NCBI GenBank assembly: GCA_016710935.1
Contig: JADJTY010000009.1
Span: forward strand, 124,001 to 188,000
Length of the DNA: 64,000 bases
DNA from: Chitinophagaceae bacterium
GTDB lineage: Bacteria; Bacteroidota; Bacteroidia; Chitinophagales; Chitinophagaceae
Direction of reading: 5' to 3'
The notes under the pieces were generated by a model. That model made no database searches. It was given only the letters and a program-made list of their open reading frames with translations, and was not told where the DNA came from. Within the stretch, counting starts at the first letter, position 1, and each line of letters begins with the position of its first letter. Positions 46,089 through 55,750 of this stretch are shown here, one piece after another. The translations under genes and the position numbers were made by a program.

Positions 46089-46667
46089 ATGAAATACTTA
46101 ACGCTGTTTATTTATTCAATTCTTTCGCTATCCAATATTCAGGGACAAAAGATAAAATTAACATTAAAACCACCTGGCCCTAATACATATTCAAAAGCAG
46201 AGCTTGCACAAGAAAAGAAAAATCACAATTGCATCCATAAAAACAGGATTAGCTTTTCGAAAATAAGTAAACAATATCCTTACAATCAGACTTCTCAAAT
46301 TCAATTGGTTTCCTTTACCGATCGATATTTACCAATGTTGAATGACTCAGTTGATTATTCAAAACTGAGTGAAGTAAAAACCCTGAATCTAAAACAAATA
46401 GATACCTTGACAGACATTTTATATAATGTTGGTTTTGGTGGAACTATTTTACTAATAGAAGAAATGAATTGTTATAGTCCACGAAATGCAATTCTTTTTT
46501 TAAATGCCTCAGGAAAACAATTTGCATTTCTGGAATTATGTTTTGAGTGTGAAGATTTCAGATCTAGTTCGGAAAATATCAAGTTCGGAGACAAATGCAA
46601 TCAAAAATTTCCTATGCTTAAGAAGTTATTTAAAAATGCAGGCATAGTCCATGGCATAGAAGATTAA
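46089..46667 (+). CDS. Secreted protein of unknown function
   Basis: 192 aa with a signal peptide (KYLTLFIYSILSLSNIQG) and no recognised domain. Features seen are a basic Pro-rich start, a KTLNLKQIDTLTDILYNVGFGG segment with alternating hydrophobics, NCYSPRNAILFLN, and a LELCFECED Cys pair. The last resembles proteins that monitor or scaffold small folds, but no family can be named. The gene is visibly more A+T-rich than its neighbours. It stands alone between repeats and the oxidoreductase operon. Confidence 0.6.
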   Translation: MKYLTLFIYSILSLSNIQGQKIKLTLKPPGPNTYSKAELAQEKKNHNCIHKNRISFSKISKQYPYNQTSQIQLVSFTDRYLPMLNDSVDYSKLSEVKTLNLKQIDTLTDILYNVGFGGTILLIEEMNCYSPRNAILFLNASGKQFAFLELCFECEDFRSSSENIKFGDKCNQKFPMLKKLFKNAGIVHGIED

Positions 46668-46772
46668 TCCCTTTTGCTGTTCTATCTGCCTGCACAACAA
46701 CCAACCTCCAACCACAAACATTCCTTCCCATTCTCCAAAAAAATCGGTAAATTTAGTTTACATATCTTCACT

Positions 46773-47396
46773 ATGCCAAATCAAGACAACAACCCACAGG
46801 GCCCTGCGGGCAAATCCCGAAGGGATTTCTTAAAAAAATCAACAGCCCTCGCCGCCCTTACCATCGCCTCGCCGGTATTGGTAAAAGCAGCAGAAAATGA
46901 TGAGAAGATAGCAGCCCTCTTTGAACAAATGCCGCTACGGCTGGAAGTGAATGGTGTAGCGCATACTTTATCAGTAGAGCCAAGAGTAACATTGCTTGAT
47001 CTGCTACGTGAACAATTACATCTTATGGGCACCAAAAAAGGTTGCGACCATGGCCAGTGTGGTGCCTGCACCGTGCATGTAGATGGTAAACGCATCAACT
47101 CCTGTTTATCATTGGCAGTAATGAACGAAGGAAAAAAAATAACCACCATTGAAGGCCTTGCCATCGGCGATAAACTACATCCCATGCAGGAAGCATTTAT
47201 TAAGCATGATGGTTTTCAGTGTGGCTATTGTACACCTGGACAGATCATGTCGGCCGTGTGTTGTGTTAAAGAAGGCCATGCAAATAACGCAGATGAGATA
47301 AGAGAATACATGAGTGGCAATATTTGCCGTTGCGGCGCATATCCAAATATTGTAGATGCCATTATAGAAGTAAAAAAAGGAGGGCAATCATTATGA
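46773..47396 (+). CDS. Aldehyde/xanthine oxidoreductase 2Fe-2S subunit with Tat signal (PaoA-like)
   Basis: 207 aa from the ATG at 46773; the frame upstream is not family-like. A Tat signal (KSRRDFLKKS, then ALAALTIASPV) sends the enzyme to the periplasm. The plant-type ferredoxin cluster is CDHGQCGACTVHVDGKRINSC. The second [2Fe-2S] motif is QCGYCTPG with CRCGAYP. Stop and next start overlap (ATGA). A repeat at 46795-46828 covers the region of the RR motif. Confidence 0.92.
   Translation: MPNQDNNPQGPAGKSRRDFLKKSTALAALTIASPVLVKAAENDEKIAALFEQMPLRLEVNGVAHTLSVEPRVTLLDLLREQLHLMGTKKGCDHGQCGACTVHVDGKRINSCLSLAVMNEGKKITTIEGLAIGDKLHPMQEAFIKHDGFQCGYCTPGQIMSAVCCVKEGHANNADEIREYMSGNICRCGAYPNIVDAIIEVKKGGQSL
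46812..46828. repeat. Palindrome covering the twin-arginine codons
   Basis: AAATCCC-GAA-GGGATTT is a perfect 7-bp hairpin translated in frame as KSRRDF, exactly the Tat motif. It follows a CACAGGGCCCTGCGGGCAA segment (46795-46813) similar to 22340-22358. Confidence 0.55.
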
Positions 47397-48373
47397 TAAA
47401 CTTCGATTACATAAGAACCTTCACGACCAAAGCAGCCGTTGATGCAAAGGTAAAAAGTGCTTCATCACAATTTATTGCGGGTGGTACCAATCTGGTTGAC
47501 CTGATGAAAAAAGGGGTAACAAGTCCTGATAAATTAATTGATATAAACGGATTACCGCTTAAACAGATTACTGCCGATGCCAAAGGCATTTTAATTGGTG
47601 CACTTGCATTGAACAGTGAAGTTGCAGAAAATGCCATCATCAAAACAAAATATCCCTTACTTGCTGCAGCATTAAATGCAGGTGCATCTCCACAGTTGCG
47701 TAATATGGCAACTGTTGGTGGCAATATGATGCAGCGCACCCGTTGCTCTTATTTTTATGATATTACCATGCCCTGTAACAAACGTGAACCCGGCAGTGGC
47801 TGCGGTGCTCTGCAAGGCCAAAACCGCATGCATGCCATCTTCGGTACATCAGAAAAATGTATTGCCGTTCATCCCAGCGATATGTGTGTTGCACTGGCTG
47901 CATTGGATGCAAGTGTACACATCAGCGGACCAAAAGGCGATAGAAAAATCCTGTTCACCGATTTTCACCGCCTGTCCGGCGATACACCCGAGTTGGATAA
48001 TAATCTGCAAAAAGGAGAACTAATCACCGGTATTCATATTCCTGCCAATGCATTTAATAAAACGCATTACCTGAAAATACGTGACCGTGCTTCTTATGCC
48101 TTTGCATTGGTTTCTGTTGCTGCTGCTTTGGAAATTAGTGGCAACACCATTAACAATGCAAAACTTGCCATGGGCGGTGTTGCACATAAGCCCTGGCGAT
48201 TAACTGCGGTTGAAAAATTCTTAACCGGCAAACCTGCAAACAAAGAAACATTTACCGCAGCGGCAAACATGGCCATGGAAGGTGCCAACACTTTCGGCCA
48301 AAACAATTTTAAAATTAAAATGGGTAAAGCTGCAGTAACAGAAGCATTGCAACAGGCAGCACAAAAAATTTAA
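47393..48373 (+). CDS. Aldehyde oxidoreductase FAD-binding subunit (PaoB-like)
   Basis: 326 aa from the ATG at 47393, overlapping the previous stop. FAD-binding motifs AGGTNLVDLMKKG and TVGGNMMQRTRC are present. The four Cys in RTRC, MPC, GSGC and SEKC belong to a loop that in PaoB-type subunits holds an extra [4Fe-4S] cluster. The C-terminal CO-dehydrogenase flavoprotein domain follows. No signal peptide: it is probably exported with the Tat-signalled small subunit. Confidence 0.92.
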   Translation: MINFDYIRTFTTKAAVDAKVKSASSQFIAGGTNLVDLMKKGVTSPDKLIDINGLPLKQITADAKGILIGALALNSEVAENAIIKTKYPLLAAALNAGASPQLRNMATVGGNMMQRTRCSYFYDITMPCNKREPGSGCGALQGQNRMHAIFGTSEKCIAVHPSDMCVALAALDASVHISGPKGDRKILFTDFHRLSGDTPELDNNLQKGELITGIHIPANAFNKTHYLKIRDRASYAFALVSVAAALEISGNTINNAKLAMGGVAHKPWRLTAVEKFLTGKPANKETFTAAANMAMEGANTFGQNNFKIKMGKAAVTEALQQAAQKI

Positions 48374-48394
48374 TCATCTCTTTTTATAATTATC

Positions 48395-50618
48395 ATGGAT
48401 AAAGATCTTTTAATACCAACCTCCTTTGCCGATGACCGTGTGGATGGCGTTGATAAAGTAACCGGCAAAGCAACTTATGCAGCCGAGCATCAACTGGCCA
48501 ATATGGTATATGCTGTTTTTGTTTGCAGCACCATTGCCAAAGGCTCAATAAAAAATATGTTGCTCTTTGATGCAAAAAGAGCAGCCGGTGTGCTGGATAT
48601 TATTTATTACGGCAACTGCCCGGCTGTACCGGGTTATAACCCTTACGCCAAAGACCCAAACAAAAAAGGTTACGAATGGGGCGGACTAAAAGTTTTTAAT
48701 AATAACCTGGTATACAGCAATGGTCAGCCAATTGCCATGGTTATTGCCGATACGCTGGAAAGGGCTGTGCATGCAGCTTCACTGGTAAAGGCCGAATATG
48801 TAAAAGATGTATTTGATACCGATTTTGAAAACGCAAAAGCCGATGAAAAAAAATTAAAAAAACCAGGCGAATATAAACGTGGCGATTCAGATGCTTACAA
48901 AAATGGCGAGGTAAATGTAGAAGCCGAATATACCATCCCCATTGAAACGCACAACCCAATGGAACTGCATGCCACCATTGCGGTGTGGGATGGCGATGAT
49001 AAATTAACGGTATACGATAAATCGCAGGGGCCAAAAGGAGTGCAAAGTAATCTGGCAAAAAACTTTGCCCTTGATGAAAAAAATGTACGGGTGGTTACCG
49101 AATATGTTGGCGGTGCATTTGGCAGTGCCTTACGTAGTTGGCCGCATGTTGTTGCCGCATGTATTGCTGCAAAAAAAAATAAAACGCCCGGTAAAACTGG
49201 TTCTAAACCGTGAGCAAATGTTTACCACCGTTGGTTACAGGCCGCATGCCTGGCAAAAAATTGGCATCGCTGCAGATAAAAATGGAAAGCTTACCGGCAT
49301 TACACACCATGCGGTTAGCAACACTTCCCGCTACGAAGACTTTGGCGAAGGCATTGTAAACGCATCGCAGTTTTTATACGCCTGCCCCAATGTAAATACC
49401 AGTTACCGCTTATTACCGCTTGATGTGAACACACCCACCTGGATGCGTGGGCCCGGCCCGGCCACCGGTTGCTTTGCACTGGAATCTGCACTGGATGAAC
49501 TTGCTTACAAATTAAATATTGACCCCATCGAACTGCGGGTCATCAATCATGCCACTGTTAATCCCGTAAACAAACTTCCGTGGAGCACCAAGTTCCTGAA
49601 AGAATGTTATGCATTGGGTAAAGAAAAAATCGGCTGGCAAAACCGCCCAACCGTTCCCGGTAGCGTAACTGAAAACGGAATGTTGGTTGGTTATGGCATG
49701 GCCGGCGGTGTGTTTGGTGCCGGGCGTGGACAGGCATCTGCCAAAGGTATTTTAAAAGCAGATGGAACGTTAACATTACAAAGCGCCGTAAGCGATATGG
49801 GCCCAGGCACTTCCACCGCTATGGTTACCATGGGTGCCGAGTTTATGCAATTACCCACAAACAAAGTAAGTTTCGAGCTGGGCGATACCGACCTGCCCAG
49901 CGGCCCCACGCAGGGTGGCTCCGGCACCACCTCTGCCATTGGCACCGCCATCAATGTAGTGTGTACCGCTTTAAAACAAACTTTAAAAGAAATGGCCATT
50001 GCAAATGTTCCTGCATTTGCAAACTTTAAGTCCGAGGCATTAAAATATGAGCAGGGCATTATTTCTGTTGCTGATAATGCATCCATCAATATCTCCTACA
50101 CCGATATTTTAAAAGCGGCCAACAAACCCGAGATAGAAGTTGTAAAAGAATCAGGCCGTGCCACTGCCGAAGCACAGAAATATGCCATGAATTCTTTTTC
50201 GGTACATTTTGTAAAACTGCATGTACACCCGGTTACCGGTGTTATTAAACTACAGCAAATTGTTTCTGTTGCCGATGCAGGTAAAATAATTGCAGAGAAC
50301 ACCGCCCGCAGCCAGATGGTTGGCGGTGCCGTTGGCGGCCTTGGTATGGCGCTAACCGAAGAAGTGGTTTTAGACAACCGATATGGCCGTTACACCAACA
50401 GCAATTTTGGCGATTACCATGTACCCGTTAATGCCGATACCCCTCCTATTGATGTGCTCTTTGTAAACAAACCCGATAATATCATCAGCCCAACCGGCGC
50501 CAAAGGCATTGGCGAAATAGCCCTGGTGGGAGTGGCGCCTGCCATTGCCAATGCGGTGTATAATGCAACCGGGAAACGTATCAGGCAATTGCCGATTACG
50601 CCGGATAAGTTGATATAA
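48395..50618 (+). pseudogene. Aldehyde oxidoreductase molybdopterin-binding subunit (PaoC-like), frameshifted
   Basis: Two frames, 48395-49213 and about 49170-50618, join into one subunit of about 740 aa. The first covers the N-terminal domain (DKVTGKATYAAEHQ). The second gives KRPVKLVLNREQMFTT, TWMRGPGPATGCFALE, GSGTTSAIGTAIN and GAKGIGEIALVGVAPA, where the Glu is the catalytic base. The break is one extra A in the A9 run at 49171-49179, typical of a sequencing error. It binds molybdenum cytosine or pyranopterin cofactor and oxidises aldehydes. Confidence 0.9.
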
Positions 50619-50848
50619 AAATCCTTAACAGAATTAAAACTGTGTTAGTGGGGTTTTCGCAACTTGATCTTTTATTTCAGCATTCACTTGCTGCGACTCT
50701 CCGATACCGGCAGACGCTTACGTAAACCCATTTACCGGTTGCATACCTTCTTTAATTTTAAACTAATTAAAGTTTTTATAGTTTACCTTGTACCGCAGCA
50801 GTTATAGACATTTTAAAAACATATCTTCTAACCTCTGCCATTTCTTAC

Positions 50849-52408
50849 ATGAAGCCTGGATTCCTCTTCACATTATTAGCATCTTTGTCAATAGTTTTAA
50901 GCAATACCGCAAAAGCCCAATATGTACCCAATTATGATAAGAACGGGCAAAGATCGGCAGCTAGTAAATCGGCAGAGGAAGCCAGGAACAGGCAAATTGT
51001 AAGCCCTGCTGTCACACCGGTAAAACCTGCTGCAGGCAAATACAATCCTCCTCAAACATTTGAAGAAAAAAGGGAAGAAAGGCGCAGGATCGATGCCGTA
51101 ATAGCAAGAGAAACTCAGTTACGCAAAAGAGCAGATTCGCTACAAAAAGAATTTAAGAAAGTTTATGACGGAAAGATTGCTAAATATGATCGTGTGGATA
51201 CTGTTTATACAGAGGGTGCCAAAAGGGCTACCCTGAATAACAAACATGGTTTCATTAATACCAATGGGGATGTGGGTATTCCACTCATCTACGACGATGC
51301 TTCCGTTTTTATTTATGGAAGAGCTGCTGTAAAATTGAACCAGAAATGGGGCTTTATCGATCTTACAGGCAAAACAGTAATCCCCATACAATACGACGCC
51401 GTTGATAATTTCTCTTTTAAGATAGCAAAAGTAAAACTAAACGGCAAATATGGCTATTTAGATGATACAGGTAAAGAGATCATACCGGTTATGTACGACG
51501 AAATAAAAGGCATGCATATTTTAGAATTAGAGCAAGCCATAAAACACGACCTGTTTGCTGTAAAATTAAAAGGCTTATGGGGATTTGTTGGAAGGAGCAA
51601 TAATACAAAAATAGATTTTCTGTTTGATGACATTGTCAGCAGCTTCAATGTACCGGTTTCTATGCAAGAAAGGTCGTACAGCACGTATGGCCAAAATCCT
51701 ACACCGCCGGTAGCAACAGTAATAAAAAATAAAGCAAAATATAAGATTAGTATAAGCGGCGAAGCCGCAAGCGAAAAAACAGATATACTTACCGGCAATA
51801 TCATTCGGGAAGAAGCCGCAATAGGTTCTTTTACAGATGTAAGAAACAACAAAGTATATGGCACCATAAAGATCGGCTCACAGATTTGGATGTCAGAAAA
51901 CCTGAATGTAGACATATACAGATCCGGCGAAAAAATACCCAGGGTAGAATCTGCCGGCGACTGGCAAAAAGCCGGAAAGAACGGTAAGCCTGCATCATGC
52001 TATTATGAGCATGATGAAACTAACGGGAGCAAATATGGTACACTTTATAATGCCTTTGCTGTAAATGAATTACTGGCTCCGGCCGGCTGGCATATTGCTA
52101 CCAAAGCGGAATGGGAGAAACTCACAAATTATTTAGGCAGCGAAAAAACAGCGGCAATAAAAATGAAAAACGTAACCGGGTGGCTAACCAATCCCACACA
52201 GCAGGTATCTGGATTTGCCGGGCTTCCTTCGGGCATGAGAGACAGTAATGGCAAATTCGGATACATTGGTATTTACACAACATGGTGGGGCTTTGAGGTC
52301 GCACCGGCAGTTTATGCATATTCCTGCGCACTTAGCGATCTCGAATATATTTCCATCACACCGGAATTAAGCGCCTTTGGCATGGCTGTACGTTGCATAA
52401 AAGATTAG
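50849..52408 (+). CDS. Secreted WG-repeat protein with C-terminal FISUMP domain
   Basis: 519 aa. A signal peptide ends near AKAQ, and a charged coiled-coil-like stretch (residues about 65-110) follows. WG-type repeats lie near residues 130-270 (KHGFINTNGDVGIPLIYDD; KWGFIDLTGKTVIPIQYD; KYGYLDDTGKEIIPVMYDE; LWGFVG). From about residue 335 comes a fibrobacter-paralogous (FISUMP) domain: GSQIWMSENLNVD, GTLYNAFAV, APAGWHIATKAEWEKLTNYLG, GFAGLPSGMRD and AFGMAVRCIKD. Such proteins bind or coat at the cell surface; the role is unknown. The fusion of the two modules is uncommon. Confidence 0.85.
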   Translation: MKPGFLFTLLASLSIVLSNTAKAQYVPNYDKNGQRSAASKSAEEARNRQIVSPAVTPVKPAAGKYNPPQTFEEKREERRRIDAVIARETQLRKRADSLQKEFKKVYDGKIAKYDRVDTVYTEGAKRATLNNKHGFINTNGDVGIPLIYDDASVFIYGRAAVKLNQKWGFIDLTGKTVIPIQYDAVDNFSFKIAKVKLNGKYGYLDDTGKEIIPVMYDEIKGMHILELEQAIKHDLFAVKLKGLWGFVGRSNNTKIDFLFDDIVSSFNVPVSMQERSYSTYGQNPTPPVATVIKNKAKYKISISGEAASEKTDILTGNIIREEAAIGSFTDVRNNKVYGTIKIGSQIWMSENLNVDIYRSGEKIPRVESAGDWQKAGKNGKPASCYYEHDETNGSKYGTLYNAFAVNELLAPAGWHIATKAEWEKLTNYLGSEKTAAIKMKNVTGWLTNPTQQVSGFAGLPSGMRDSNGKFGYIGIYTTWWGFEVAPAVYAYSCALSDLEYISITPELSAFGMAVRCIKD

Positions 52409-52588
52409 ACACTTTGAAACACCTGCCTGCAGAATAGCCTAGCATGTTTACCCGTGTTTTGTTATAAAATAGGTTTTCAAAAAAGCTTTATCCCATCGGT
52501 AAATTCCCAACGCTATTTCCAAACTTCAATTTTTAATTATAAATTTAGTACTGCCTGTGGGAAGGCTATGTTGATAAAAAAAAAACCA

Positions 52589-52954
52589 ATGACCACAACT
52601 CCCGAACACGACCAACGCGTTGCAAAACTCATCTTTGCATCTGTATATCCCATGTATATAAAAAAGGTAGAGGCAAAGGGCAGAACAGAAGAAGAACTGA
52701 AGCAGGTAATAGCATGGTTAACGGGCTTCAACAACAAAAAGCTACAACAACTTATTAAAGACAAGGTAACCTTTGAAGAATTCTTTAAGCAGGCTACGAT
52801 AAACCCCAATGCATATCTTATTACCGGAATGATATGCGGCTACCGTATTGAAGACATTGAAACACCATTAACTAAACAAGCCCGCTACCTGGATAAGCTG
52901 GTAGATGAATTAGCGAAGGGAAGAAAGATGGAGAAGATATTGCGGGGATCTTAA
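52589..52954 (+). CDS. DUF2200 family protein
   Basis: 121 aa from the ATG at 52589, which follows an A9 run; the longer frame to 52454 is unlikely. The whole sequence (DQRVAKLIFASVYPMYIKKV, EELKQVIAWLTGF, NPNAYLITGMICGYRIEDI, KQARYLDKLVDELAKGRKM) fits DUF2200, a small family of unknown function. Cytosolic, no motif suggests catalysis. Confidence 0.9.
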   Translation: MTTTPEHDQRVAKLIFASVYPMYIKKVEAKGRTEEELKQVIAWLTGFNNKKLQQLIKDKVTFEEFFKQATINPNAYLITGMICGYRIEDIETPLTKQARYLDKLVDELAKGRKMEKILRGS

Positions 52955-53114
52955 AAATGGGTCATGAAGACACGAAATACAAGGCGGAGAAGTTCCCCGC
53001 TATAAGTCCATAAAAAAAGTCTTTGGTTTCCACTTTTATAATATACTTTACAATGTACTGTATCTTCACTTATATTTCTTGGGTATTTATTTTAAATTCC
53101 CCAAAAACTATTTT

Positions 53115-54863
53115 ATGAAAATTACGTACTATTTAACAGTAATAACCTGCATATTGATCATTGCAGCCTGTGGAAAATCTGGTACTACACCTGCTCCCAC
53201 ACCAACGGGTTCGGTTCCTATACTTAGCAGCACAGTTGCTATCAACGCTATCTATGCCACCAGTGCCAGAAGTGGTGGGGCTATCTCTTCTGAAGGAAGT
53301 TCTGCTATTACTGCAAAAGGGGTATGCTGGAGCTTAACTCCAAATCCCACTATTGCAAATACAAAAACCAACGATGGTTCGGGTATTTGGCCGGGCGCTT
53401 ATGAAAGCATTATAACAGGGCTCAATCCATCTACTACTTATTATGTAAGGGCTTATGCTACCAACAACACTGGTACGGGTTATGGAAATGAAATAAGTTT
53501 TACCACGGTGGCAGGAGCTGTTTTACCTTTACTTGGTACCCTGGAAGCAACTTCTATAGCTGGTTCCAATGCGGTAAGCGGTGGGGTTATCAATTCGGAT
53601 GGCGGTTCTGTAGTTACTGCCCGTGGCGTATGCTGGAGTACAACACCAAATCCAACCACGCTTAATTTAAAAACCAGCGACGGAACAGGTACAGGAACCT
53701 TTGCTAGCAACCTTACCGGACTTACTGAACTAACAACATACTATGTGAGGGCATACGCAACCAACACAGTAGGCACAGCATATGGTAATGAAATTAGTTT
53801 TAAAACAATTGAGGCAGGCACTGTTTTTATTGGCGTTAATAACAATAAATTTTATGCGCTGAATGCACTTACCGGGCAAAAAAAATGGGAATACACAGGC
53901 CCAAGCTCATTCACTTATGTTGACCCTTGTTTTGCCAATGGAAAAGTTTACACCGGTGGTGGGCTGGATGGTAAATTTTATTGCCTGGACACCCTGAATG
54001 GTAGTGTGATCTGGAGTTACCAGGTAGGGATAGGTGTATCATCTCCCCCGGTTTACGATAACGGAACCATTTATTTTGGAGCAGTTGACGATTATTTATA
54101 CGCACTGGATGCAAATTCCGGTGCGTTAAAATGGCGCTACCTTACCGGTGCCAATGTTAGCAGCAGCCCGGTAGTACAAAATAATGTAGTTTATTTTGGC
54201 AGCGATGATACTAAAGTATATGCGGTAAATGCTTCAACCGGTGGATTTATCTGGTCTTATGCAACCGGGCAACTCATCAATGGCAGTGGTGCTGCCTTGG
54301 CCAATGGTATATTATATATTGGAGGCAGAAGTGGATTTTTGTATGCAATTAACAGTAATAACGGATCCCTGGCCTGGAGTTACGATCTGAATTTTATTTC
54401 ACTTGAGCATAGCAGTGCAACGGTCGTAAATAATGTTGTTTATATTGGAGGCTACCGAAATATATCTTCTCCTTCTTTAAGAGGAAGTCTGTATGCATTT
54501 AATGCCACTACCGGCGCCCTTCTTTGGGAACGGTTTTCAAATACCGGTTTTAATTCAAGCCCGGTAATAGAGAATGGAAAATTAGTGATAACAACAGAAG
54601 ATGGTGATGTGGTAGCAGTTAATGCGGTAACAGGGATTGAGTTATGGAGAAGGATTATCTATTCGAATGGCGCCAGCCCGGTAATAATGAATGGCATTGT
54701 TTACGTTGGTGGTGGAGGAACAAATAATATTTATGCTATTGATATTACAACGGGTGCTGATAAATGGAAGTTCCCCATAACAGGCTCTATAACAACTTCC
54801 GGCCCTTGCGTAGTTACAGCAAGTTCAGCAAAACATGTTGGCGATTCTGGTATGCAGCAATAA
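53115..54863 (+). CDS. Lipoprotein with tandem fibronectin-like repeats and PQQ-type propeller
   Basis: 582 aa from the ATG at 53115. Lipobox IIAAC marks a lipoprotein. Two near-identical modules of about 95 residues (GVCWSLTPNPT... YYVRAYATNNTGTGYGNEISFTT and GVCWSTTPNPT... YYVRAYATNTVGTAYGNEISF) precede a beta-propeller built from about eight PQQ/PVC-like repeats (YALNALTGQKKWEY; YALDANSGALKWRY; YAVNASTGGFIWSY; YAINSNNGSLAWSY). The PQQ-enzyme catalytic residues are not evident, so it is probably a binding or scaffold protein at the cell surface. Confidence 0.85.
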   Translation: MKITYYLTVITCILIIAACGKSGTTPAPTPTGSVPILSSTVAINAIYATSARSGGAISSEGSSAITAKGVCWSLTPNPTIANTKTNDGSGIWPGAYESIITGLNPSTTYYVRAYATNNTGTGYGNEISFTTVAGAVLPLLGTLEATSIAGSNAVSGGVINSDGGSVVTARGVCWSTTPNPTTLNLKTSDGTGTGTFASNLTGLTELTTYYVRAYATNTVGTAYGNEISFKTIEAGTVFIGVNNNKFYALNALTGQKKWEYTGPSSFTYVDPCFANGKVYTGGGLDGKFYCLDTLNGSVIWSYQVGIGVSSPPVYDNGTIYFGAVDDYLYALDANSGALKWRYLTGANVSSSPVVQNNVVYFGSDDTKVYAVNASTGGFIWSYATGQLINGSGAALANGILYIGGRSGFLYAINSNNGSLAWSYDLNFISLEHSSATVVNNVVYIGGYRNISSPSLRGSLYAFNATTGALLWERFSNTGFNSSPVIENGKLVITTEDGDVVAVNAVTGIELWRRIIYSNGASPVIMNGIVYVGGGGTNNIYAIDITTGADKWKFPITGSITTSGPCVVTASSAKHVGDSGMQQ

Positions 54864-54910
54864 TTGCAGGCTATCATTATTATCCCCACTGGCTCAATGT
54901 TCCTCGCTCG

Positions 54911-54954
54911 TCCTCGTCTCCGACGAGGATGCCCTGGTTTTGAGACTTAGTCTC
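54911..54954 (+). repeat. Two hairpins after the propeller lipoprotein gene
   Basis: TCCTCGTC-TCC-GACGAGGA (54911-54929) and GAGACT-T-AGTCTC (54942-54954) are perfect stems. A G+C-rich repeat of this type could end transcription though no long T run follows. Confidence 0.5.
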
Positions 54955-55028
54955 CTAAACAGCGCCGAATTTCACTTATATGCATTTCCGTAATTTTCTA
55001 CTTAACTTTAACCATCACATTTTTGATC

Positions 55029-55649
55029 ATGATGAGAACCTTACTTTTTTTTACCCTTATTGCTTTTGCTTTTAACACCCGGGCGCAAAACTTTAATAAC
55101 AAAGTTTCAAAAGCCGTACAAAAAGTGTATTCCGAATACAAATTATTTTTCGACAGCAGCCTGCTTGATAAATATGTAGTACTTGATAAAGAGAAAAGTT
55201 ACCTCGTTAATTCCCGTATGCAAAAAATAATATCCATTGCCAGGGCCGATGATGCATTCACATTTGATGAGTTCAGCCTCACTTTTGCCTTTGTTTATAA
55301 AGGCGATACCATTAAACGTTTTCCGGCCTGCAGGTTAGATACCATGCAAAATATGATGGCATTGGGTACACCTTCAAACCCGATCCGGCATGGCGATATG
55401 CTGCCACCCTATTCGGCATTGGTGAAGGGCGATATTAATTACAGTTATAAAAAACTGCAAGGCCTTTTACAGCAAATGAAAATTGAACCGGTAAGTATTG
55501 ATCTAAAAAATCAATCACAGGTAACTGAATTTAAAGGTAAAACGGAATATAGGTGGGTGGTTACCACTGCCTGCCCCGAAATTAAATGCAGGGAGTTGCA
55601 GGTATCGGCAACCAACGGAAAAATACTTGCTGATAGAAAGCCTGAATAG
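55029..55649 (+). CDS. Small secreted protein of unknown function
   Basis: 206 aa from the ATG at 55029, or 205 from 55032. A signal peptide (LLFFTLIAFAFNTRAQ) is clear. The rest (VQKVYSEYKLFFDSSLLDKYVV, RMQKIISIARADDAFTFDEFS, HGDMLPPYSALVKGDINYSYKKLQGLL) has no named domain. Two Cys near the C terminus could form a disulfide. It stands between the lipoprotein gene and the convergent CBS gene. Confidence 0.6.
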   Translation: MMRTLLFFTLIAFAFNTRAQNFNNKVSKAVQKVYSEYKLFFDSSLLDKYVVLDKEKSYLVNSRMQKIISIARADDAFTFDEFSLTFAFVYKGDTIKRFPACRLDTMQNMMALGTPSNPIRHGDMLPPYSALVKGDINYSYKKLQGLLQQMKIEPVSIDLKNQSQVTEFKGKTEYRWVVTTACPEIKCRELQVSATNGKILADRKPE

Positions 55650-55700
55650 AAAGTTTTGAATTGATAGGGCACCGGCATGCTTCTGTATGTAACCCGCCTT

Positions 55701-55720
55701 AGACAAGCTCAGGCTGACAG
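55701..55720. repeat. Dispersed CAAGCTCAGGCTGACA repeat
   Basis: AGACAAGCTCAGGCTGACAG between 55649 and 55751 is the same motif as the arms of the 43837-43918 foldback repeat. Confidence 0.5.
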
Positions 55721-55750
55721 CCCATTTTAAAAGGATGACCTGTTGCCAAA

